A DNA stretch of 8,337 nt from Minisyncoccota bacterium (GTDB taxonomy: Bacteria; Patescibacteriota; Minisyncoccia; Phycocordibacterales; UBA9973): assembly GCA_018060905.1 (NCBI GenBank), contig JAGOVD010000019.1, positions 1-8,337 of the forward strand, written 5' to 3'. Positions 5,127 through 8,337 of this stretch are shown piece after piece; positions within the stretch are counted from its first letter, which is position 1, and the number at the start of each line of letters is the position of its first letter. The translations under genes were made by a program, and so were the position numbers. The notes below the pieces were generated by a model. It was not told the origin of the DNA. It did no database searches and worked only from the letters and a program-made list of their open reading frames with translations.

Positions 5127-6581
5127 TTATTGAATACAGCTTGTTGTAGATGCTAATTTTGTTACCGAACCACTAAACCCAGTGGAGTCAACGCAGAAAT
5201 ACGATGTATCACTTATTGGTGCAGTAGCTGCCCACTGTGTCGTACTATCTTTACAAGTAAACGTTGTTGTACTTGTTTGGATTGATGATTTTGTATTCTG
5301 TACAACTGCAGATCCACAGAAACCGCTGTAACTCCCTCCCGCGCTTGAATCATAATAGAGCTCTGCTTCTGCTCGAAGATTGGAAAGGGAGCTCTTTATT
5401 TGGGCATCCATTCCTTTTTCCCGACTTGCACCAAGGAGTGGTCCAAGTAGCTGCTCAAACGTTACTACACCTTGTGGAATTTCGACGACCACAGGAGTAT
5501 TCCAACCACTGAAAATACTTGCAATCGATACGGCAACTGATTTTTGATCCTCGGTCTCTATATCAAACCCAACAAGTGCTTTGTAGAGGAGGTGATCATT
5601 TTTTCCAATCCATAATTCCCCACTAAAGTTTTTAACCTTGTCCAAATTTTCTCCATACTGCGTCGGATCAAAGGTAGATAAGTATGAATCATCCTTACCG
5701 ATGTCGCGAATATACTCTTTGACGTTTTCGAGATATGCTTCTATCCCCTCACGGTCCAAATCAAAAATAAAGTGATATGACAACGTATCTCCAATTTTCT
5801 CTGGGAGTAAGCGTTTAGTAATCCGTATAAATGTTGCATCTTTGGTGATGTCGTATAAGCCTTGTTTTTGCTCATCAGTCAATTTCTCAATAATCGACAT
5901 ATCAACACCGGTCAGTGCAGCAATCGGGAGCTGTGTTGCTTGGGACGATGGATTGTCATATGGAAATGATACCCACTTGTTTTCGATACTCGTCAGTACT
6001 GGTAAAAAAGCAATCGTTGGCGCCTTCAGTATACGCGCATAGAGCGTCCCTTGGACGGTGCGCAACTCAAGAGAAGTGGTTAATTTGTTGGACACGAGAG
6101 AGAGTGCGGTTGTTGTTTTACTGTTAACAGTATCGGTGAAATCAAACGATCCTTTTGCAGTGAGGCTATACGTCCCAGAAAAAGAACTTTGCATTTGTTG
6201 TTCAAGCGAATCAGTAACACCTGCAGTACTCAATGGAATATCAACCGTAACGGTTGTGTCAAATGAAGCGCTTTTTGACTGTTGCGCAGCAGTCAATGAT
6301 TGTGACGTTATTGTATCAAGCGACATGAAATATCCTGTGTAATGTGCATATGCAACAGCTGCACCAAGTACGAGAACAGGGAGAATAAGTACTATTTTTG
6401 AAAACACAGGTTTTCGATGTTGAGAAATTGGCGTGAGCGAAATACTTACTTGAGCAGTATATGCCTGTTGTATTTCGTCAGCATGCCACCCTTGGGTAAG
6501 TAAGTTTGTCCGTATTGTCTCGTATGGAATTCCTTTTGCTAAGGATGTGCGAATATAGTCCTCCAAGTCTTTTGTTATCAT
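5127..6581 (-). CDS. Single-pass surface protein with pilin-like C-terminus (484 aa)
   Basis: Not assignable to a named gene. Four regions can be seen. Residues 4-42 form a small predicted-helical domain (LEDYIRTSLAKGIPYETI...GWHADEIQQAY) of a type common at the cytoplasmic end of CPR membrane proteins. Residues 62-80 are one hydrophobic membrane segment. Residues 100-375 form a beta-rich external region whose pattern (FDTTVTVDIP, LELRTVQGTLYARI, ENKWVSF) recalls LppX/LprG-type lipid-binding lipoproteins, although no lipobox is present. Residues 387-484 look like the C-terminal part of CPR type IV pilins: the helix MDAQIKSSLSNLRAEAELYYD, then a Cys-containing domain (C422, C443, C463, C482) with YFCVDSTG. 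The N-in, C-out orientation is inferred. No Shine-Dalgarno is seen; a weak TACACT lies eight bases before the ATG. It may act in the envelope or in pilus assembly. Confidence 0.85.
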   Translation of the reverse strand: MITKDLEDYIRTSLAKGIPYETIRTNLLTQGWHADEIQQAYTAQVSISLTPISQHRKPVFSKIVLILPVLVLGAAVAYAHYTGYFMSLDTITSQSLTAAQQSKSASFDTTVTVDIPLSTAGVTDSLEQQMQSSFSGTYSLTAKGSFDFTDTVNSKTTTALSLVSNKLTTSLELRTVQGTLYARILKAPTIAFLPVLTSIENKWVSFPYDNPSSQATQLPIAALTGVDMSIIEKLTDEQKQGLYDITKDATFIRITKRLLPEKIGDTLSYHFIFDLDREGIEAYLENVKEYIRDIGKDDSYLSTFDPTQYGENLDKVKNFSGELWIGKNDHLLYKALVGFDIETEDQKSVAVSIASIFSGWNTPVVVEIPQGVVTFEQLLGPLLGASREKGMDAQIKSSLSNLRAEAELYYDSSAGGSYSGFCGSAVVQNTKSSIQTSTTTFTCKDSTTQWAATAPISDTSYFCVDSTGFSGSVTKLASTTSCIQ

Positions 6582-6650
6582 ATAGATAAGTGTAGTACAG
6601 AATCCTTTATTGTTATAGGTATTTTTTCATTGAGCCGTTGAAAACTACTT

Positions 6651-6673
6651 TCTTGCGCGAACGGCGGGACTTG
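6651..6673 (-). repeat. Partial direct copy of the tRNA-Asp 3' end
   Basis: Twenty-three bases recur exactly at 6831-6853, an offset of 180 bp. In the tRNA they cover 3' flank, G73, the acceptor 3' strand, the T-stem 3' strand and five T-loop bases. The copy continues only as a T-arm-like hairpin on the minus strand (GCGGG, loop CAAGT, CCCGC), with two loop bases lost. The rest of the tRNA is missing. It lies 70 bp upstream of the 484-residue gene. Confidence 0.8.
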
Positions 6674-6795
6674 CCCGCGACTCCATTGATTCTCAATAGG
6701 TCTGGGCACCGCCTCGCCTGTCTCCGACATGGCTCTGGCGTTCAAGATCCCGACACACAACAAGCAGTTGTTGTGCTCCTCATCGCGCAGAGATA
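6674..6795. other. Non-coding spacer between the tRNA-Asp 3'-end copy and the terminator
   Basis: No credible gene: the only open frame crosses both the tRNA-end copy and a terminator stem. It holds a perfect 8-bp hairpin CACAACAA/TTGTTGTG (6756-6775, loop GCAG) and a small 5-bp hairpin ATTGA/TCAAT. Its organisation parallels the spacer behind tRNA-Thr. Confidence 0.5.
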
Positions 6796-6829
6796 CGAAA
6801 ATCCCTAGGAACAAACCTAGGGATTTTCG
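6796..6829 (-). terminator. Intrinsic terminator of tRNA-Asp
   Basis: Perfect 14-bp inverted repeat (6796-6809 with 6816-6829; arms CGAAAATCCCTAGG and its complement) around a six-base loop. The A- and T-tracts are inside the stem, so it can work in both directions. It lies six bases beyond G73 of tRNA-Asp on the minus strand. Confidence 0.7.
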
Positions 6830-6835
6830 ATCTTG

Positions 6836-6909
6836 CGCGAACGGCGGGACTTGAACCCGTAACCTCCCGCGTGACAGGCGGGTGCTCTAACCAGTTGAGC
6901 TACGTCCGC
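6836..6909 (-). tRNA. tRNA-Asp (anticodon GUC)
   Basis: Complete cloverleaf on the minus strand: acceptor GCGGACG/CGTTCGC (one G-T pair), D-arm GCTC/GAGC with loop AACTGGTTA, anticodon stem CCCGC/GCGGG with loop CTGTCAC (anticodon GTC), variable AGGTT, T-arm ACGGG/CCCGC (A-C at 49-65) with loop TTCAAGT. The discriminator is G73, the known identity base for tRNA-Asp. CCA is not encoded. Confidence 0.95.
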
Positions 6910-6974
6910 ATTTGAAAATATCCTTCAAATACGAGCTTTTTTCTGCTTAACCATAACCTTCCAAAAGCTCCCCT

Positions 6975-7001
6975 ATTATACATAATCTCACATATTTTCA
7001 A
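6975..7001 (-). promoter_or_regulatory. Candidate tRNA-Asp promoter
   Basis: On the minus strand TTGAAA (6996-7001) is followed after 15 bases by a perfect TATAAT (6975-6980). Transcription would begin near 6968, about 59 nt before the tRNA. The leader contains an 8-bp stem GAGCTTTT/AAAAGCTC (6933-6940 with 6963-6970) and a 7-bp stem ATTTGAA/TTCAAAT (6910-6916 with 6924-6930) directly at the tRNA 5' end, probably processing structures. Confidence 0.55.
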
Positions 7002-7029
7002 AGAACAGAAAACTGCATGGAACGGAATG

Positions 7030-7103
7030 TGCCGGTGACAAGACTTGCACTTGTGACCTTCTCTTTATGAGTGAGATGCTCTAACTACCTGAGCTACACC
7101 GGC
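7030..7103 (-). tRNA. Divergent tRNA with CAU anticodon (elongator Met or Ile2)
   Basis: Folds as a full cloverleaf: acceptor GCCGGTG/CACCGGC, D-stem GCTC/GAGC, anticodon loop CTCATAA, variable AGGTC, T-stem ACAAG/CTTGT, discriminator A73. The paired G1-C72 excludes an initiator. Elongator Met is favoured by the ATCTCACTCATAA-like anticodon arm, but Ile2 (lysidine-modified) cannot be excluded. There are three oddities: the T-loop is TGCAAGT, with G at 55 instead of T; the D-loop AGGTAGTTA has A at 18; and pair 31-39 is A-A. The normal 18-55 tertiary contact is therefore changed on both sides. G19 and C56 are kept. It may be functional but divergent, or decaying. CCA is not encoded. Confidence 0.8.
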
Positions 7104-7408
7104 ATTGAAATGCTACGTTTAATTGCCTTTATAAGTCCTAGTACACTATATTTCAAGGCGGTACTTTTGCGGACTTTCAAGCGACAAATCCCCATATATG
7201 TCTCGTGATTATCGTATACTTTACGAGCTGTTGTTTTCACAAAACTCGGGTTACCGATTTGGTCGCTGTTCAATTCTAACAGGTTTTTCCAATATTTCAA
7301 TACTGCCTTAATTCTGGGCTTATGGGTGATATTGATCTGAATGGTACAGAACAAATCTTTATTTTCTACACCATTTTCTAAAAGCATTTTCTTGATACAC
7401 AAAATCAT
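7094..7408 (-). pseudogene. 5'-truncated coding remnant of a CPR-typical protein family
   Basis: The frame from 7408 encodes up to 104 residues (MILCIKKMLL...). The centre, LFCTIQINITHKPRIKAVLKYWKNLLEL, and the end, KVYDNHETYMGICRLKVRKSTALKYSVLGLIKAI, resemble from memory the C-terminal half of a protein family common in CPR genomes, whose full members carry an N-terminal helix-turn-helix. That N-terminal half is missing: upstream the frame runs straight into a terminator hairpin and the fMet tRNA. At the other end it reads 10 bases into the 5' acceptor strand and position 8-10 region of the CAU tRNA, stopping at TAG. A strong promoter-like sequence lies within it. A short functional protein is possible but less likely than a remnant. 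Confidence 0.55.
7128..7156 (-). promoter_or_regulatory. Candidate promoter of the CAU tRNA
   Basis: On the minus strand TTGAAA (7151-7156) is followed after exactly 17 bases by TATAAA (7128-7133), each one mismatch from consensus. The predicted start near 7121 is 18 bases before the tRNA 5' end. It lies inside the truncated coding remnant, which fits that remnant being non-functional. Confidence 0.6.
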
Positions 7409-7422
7409 TAAAGGTTCAAAAT

Positions 7423-7467
7423 AGAATAAAGACAAAAACCGGCATAACCGGTTTTTGTCTTTATTCT
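7423..7467 (-). terminator. Terminator of tRNA-fMet with a perfect 20-bp stem
   Basis: Arms 7423-7442 and 7448-7467 are fully complementary around the loop CATAA. The core AAAAACCGG/CCGGTTTTT is a standard two-way terminator, extended by a further 11 matched base pairs. It begins three bases after A73 of tRNA-fMet on the minus strand. Confidence 0.8.
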
Positions 7468-7469
7468 TG

Positions 7470-7540
7470 TTGCGGGACCACGAGTCGAACGTGGGTCTTA
7501 AGGTTATGAGCCTTACGAGATGCCGCTTCTCTATCCCGCG
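7470..7540 (-). tRNA. Initiator tRNA-fMet (anticodon CAU)
   Basis: Initiator features: C1-A72 mismatch at the end of the acceptor (CGCGGGA/TCCCGCA), A11-T24 in the D-stem (GAGA/TCTC), anticodon loop CTCATAA, A73. The D-loop AGCGGCA has G18-G19. The T-arm is CCACG/CGTGG with loop TTCGACT. It is unusually compact: 71 nt, with a 7-base D-loop and a 4-base variable region. The anticodon stem is TAAGG/CCTTA, so only two of the three hallmark G-C pairs remain (29-41 is A-T). CCA is not encoded. Confidence 0.93.
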
Positions 7541-7555
7541 ATAGGTGCAGAAACC

Positions 7556-7584
7556 ATCATACAAGACGAACCTCAACAACGCAA
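7556..7584 (-). promoter_or_regulatory. Candidate tRNA-fMet promoter
   Basis: On the minus strand TTGCGT (7579-7584) is followed after 17 bases by TATGAT (7556-7561). The predicted start is near 7549, nine bases before the tRNA 5' end. The -35 begins immediately after the stop codon of the preceding membrane-protein gene. Confidence 0.5.
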
Positions 7585-7585
7585 C

Positions 7586-8212
7586 TTACGCGATTGCGCC
7601 AAGGTCGCGAAAGACGATTTCAAAATACGAGAGCGTACGACGAGCTTCAGGCATCGTGAGCACAAAGGCGGCGCCATCATGCGCAATCCGGTTGCGTACC
7701 TTGTGCGCTTCCCATGCGATTTGGAGCGATGGGAGCTGTGCATCAGTGAGGTTCTTCAACTTGTCCCCCATCGTATCTCCTCGATACCCCTTGTCATCGA
7801 GCAATCGATCGAGGTAAATATCTGCCTCGATAATACCGAGTCGCCAATCACTGGGGCTATCAGAGAGAAGGTTTGCACGGATATGTTCCCACGTCTCATT
7901 GCGTTCCTGCGTGATTGCAGTAGCACCGGGCAAAGTGTCCGATATACTCGCTCCACGGTCTGCAGTGGCGGGGCGTGGTGCGCTCGACGCTTTGGCTGCT
8001 GCTTCTTTTTTCTTGTCCTCTTGCTTGATCTCATAGATACGTACGATGCAGTATAAAACAAGTGCAATGGCAAGGATGAGGAGAAGTGAGGCAAACAACT
8101 TGAGCGATGCGAGAAACTCACGAGTAAAAATAGGAGCGACATGTCCCCACAGCCACGAGAATATAAACTCGACGTTGAGGAATACCGGTTCTGGAACTGC
8201 TGTCTGTTGCAC
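7586..8212 (-). CDS. Membrane-anchored protein with HEPN-like RX4H motif (208 aa)
   Basis: No named family is recognised with confidence. Residues 37-59 form one strong membrane segment (LKLFASLLLILAIALVLY). A charged linker rich in K, E, A and P (62-100) follows. A soluble helical domain (105-208), probably cytosolic, contains WRLGIIEADIYLDRLL (123-138) and EAHKVRNRIAHDG (168-180). R173 to H178 fits the RX4H catalytic motif of HEPN-superfamily RNases, and a similar sequence occurs in DUF4145-like domains. Many proteins with this motif have no known RNase activity. The start is GTG, the only possible start after an in-frame TGA. A -10 box ends seven bases upstream, so the mRNA is predicted to be leaderless. 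The tRNA-fMet promoter begins directly after the stop. Confidence 0.85.
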   Translation of the reverse strand: MQQTAVPEPVFLNVEFIFSWLWGHVAPIFTREFLASLKLFASLLLILAIALVLYCIVRIYEIKQEDKKKEAAAKASSAPRPATADRGASISDTLPGATAITQERNETWEHIRANLLSDSPSDWRLGIIEADIYLDRLLDDKGYRGDTMGDKLKNLTDAQLPSLQIAWEAHKVRNRIAHDGAAFVLTMPEARRTLSYFEIVFRDLGAIA

Positions 8213-8218
8213 GTTCGT

Positions 8219-8227
8219 ATTATCGCA
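8219..8227 (-). promoter_or_regulatory. Extended -10 for a leaderless mRNA with GTG start
   Basis: On the minus strand TGC plus GATAAT is followed by six bases (ACGAAC) and then the GTG at 8212. The arrangement is the same as in front of the carboxypeptidase gene and predicts transcription starting at the G of GTG. The TGC lies in one arm of the inverted repeat at 8225-8290. Confidence 0.55.
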
Positions 8228-8290
8228 TCACGTACGAAATATGGCTACCTTTACTGACCATGCAACATTGAGTCATTTTGTACGTGACGC
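8225..8290. repeat. Inverted repeat flanking a 44-base loop
   Basis: GCATCACGTAC (8225-8235) faces GTACGTGACGC (8280-8290): 10 of 11 positions pair and the eleventh is a G-T wobble in RNA. It fills the gap between the partial gene at the window edge and the promoter at 8219-8227. It could be a long-loop terminator without a T-tract, or a split binding site. Confidence 0.4.
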
Positions 8291-8295
8291 ATATT

Positions 8296-8337
8296 TTAGC
8301 GAATCTTTTCTACTACCTTGCCGAGTTCAAAGAGTGT
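8296..8337 (-). CDS. 3' end of an unidentified minus-strand gene (partial)
   Basis: One minus-strand frame is open from the window edge to a TAA at 8296-8298, giving the tail TLFELGKVVEKIR. The other two minus frames contain early stops. The residues look like an amphipathic C-terminal helix, but 13 codons cannot identify a family. Its position upstream of the 208-residue gene, in the same direction, is consistent with the prevailing strand. A plus-strand frame starting at 8241 is also open to the edge and is the alternative. Confidence 0.35.
   Translation of the reverse strand, partial: TLFELGKVVEKIR

Noticed and set aside
6578..6814. Minus-strand open frame of 78 codons before the 484-residue gene
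   Set aside because: It starts inside the tRNA-Asp terminator stem and runs through the tRNA 3'-end copy. Such frames are by-products of tRNA-derived sequence.
7409..7579. N-terminal extension of the truncated remnant to an ATG at 7579
   Set aside because: These 57 codons read through the whole tRNA-fMet gene and its terminator, so they are not part of a real protein.
7520..8056. Plus-strand open frame of 178 codons
   Set aside because: Antisense to the 208-residue membrane protein and overlapping tRNA-fMet; the composition is that of a shadow frame.
1..8337. CRISPR array or insertion sequence
   Set aside because: No regularly spaced repeats, transposase motifs or terminal inverted repeats with target duplications were seen.
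8241..8337. Plus-strand open frame from ATG 8241 to the window edge
   Set aside because: It has no Shine-Dalgarno or convincing -10, opposes the prevailing strand, and overlaps the more plausible minus-strand gene end at 8296-8337. It cannot be excluded without more sequence.

Overview
The window looks like a piece of a candidate phyla radiation (Patescibacteria, probably Parcubacteria-like) chromosome. This is inferred from compact gene spacing, weak or absent Shine-Dalgarno sequences, tRNA genes without encoded CCA, and two protein types I associate with that group: a single-pass surface protein with a pilin-like C-terminus, and a remnant of a CPR-typical protein family. The genetic code appears standard. 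No database search was possible, so family names rest on motifs.

Nearly everything lies on the minus strand. From low to high coordinates: the 3' end of a plus-strand gene (ends at 76) faces typA across a two-way terminator. typA (116-1915) is preceded by a 65-residue acidic ORF (2038-2235). The 2236-2707 interval has no protein gene but is dense in RNA signals: a partial copy of the tRNA-Thr 3' end, GC-rich hairpins, a terminator, tRNA-Thr(GGU), a 14-bp hairpin, and an approximately 80-nt RNA that closely resembles the base of the ribosomal stalk in 23S rRNA. Next come an RhlE-type DEAD-box helicase (2708-4093), a secreted D-Ala-D-Ala carboxypeptidase-like protein (4212-5072) and a 484-residue membrane-anchored protein with a pilin-like tail (5127-6581). 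The 6582-7585 interval is a tRNA cluster: a partial copy of the tRNA-Asp 3' end, tRNA-Asp(GUC), a divergent CAU tRNA, a 5'-truncated coding remnant and initiator tRNA-fMet. The window ends with a membrane protein carrying an RX4H (HEPN-like) motif (7586-8212) and the 3' end of one more minus-strand gene.

The most striking item is the 23S-like RNA at 2595-2674. It aligns at about 44 of 59 positions with the L11-binding GTPase-associated centre of E. coli 23S rRNA, as I remember that sequence. It is closed by its own outer helix and a junction that can form a kink-turn, as in helix 42, which carries L10. It has no flanking 23S sequence and has a candidate promoter of its own. TypA acts at this ribosomal site and the neighbouring helicase is of a ribosome-assembly type, so a functional link is possible but unproven.

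A second pattern is that tRNA-Thr and tRNA-Asp each have a truncated copy of their own 3' end 173 or 180 bp downstream. A third is that two protein genes have an extended -10 box exactly seven bases before the start codon, which predicts leaderless mRNAs.
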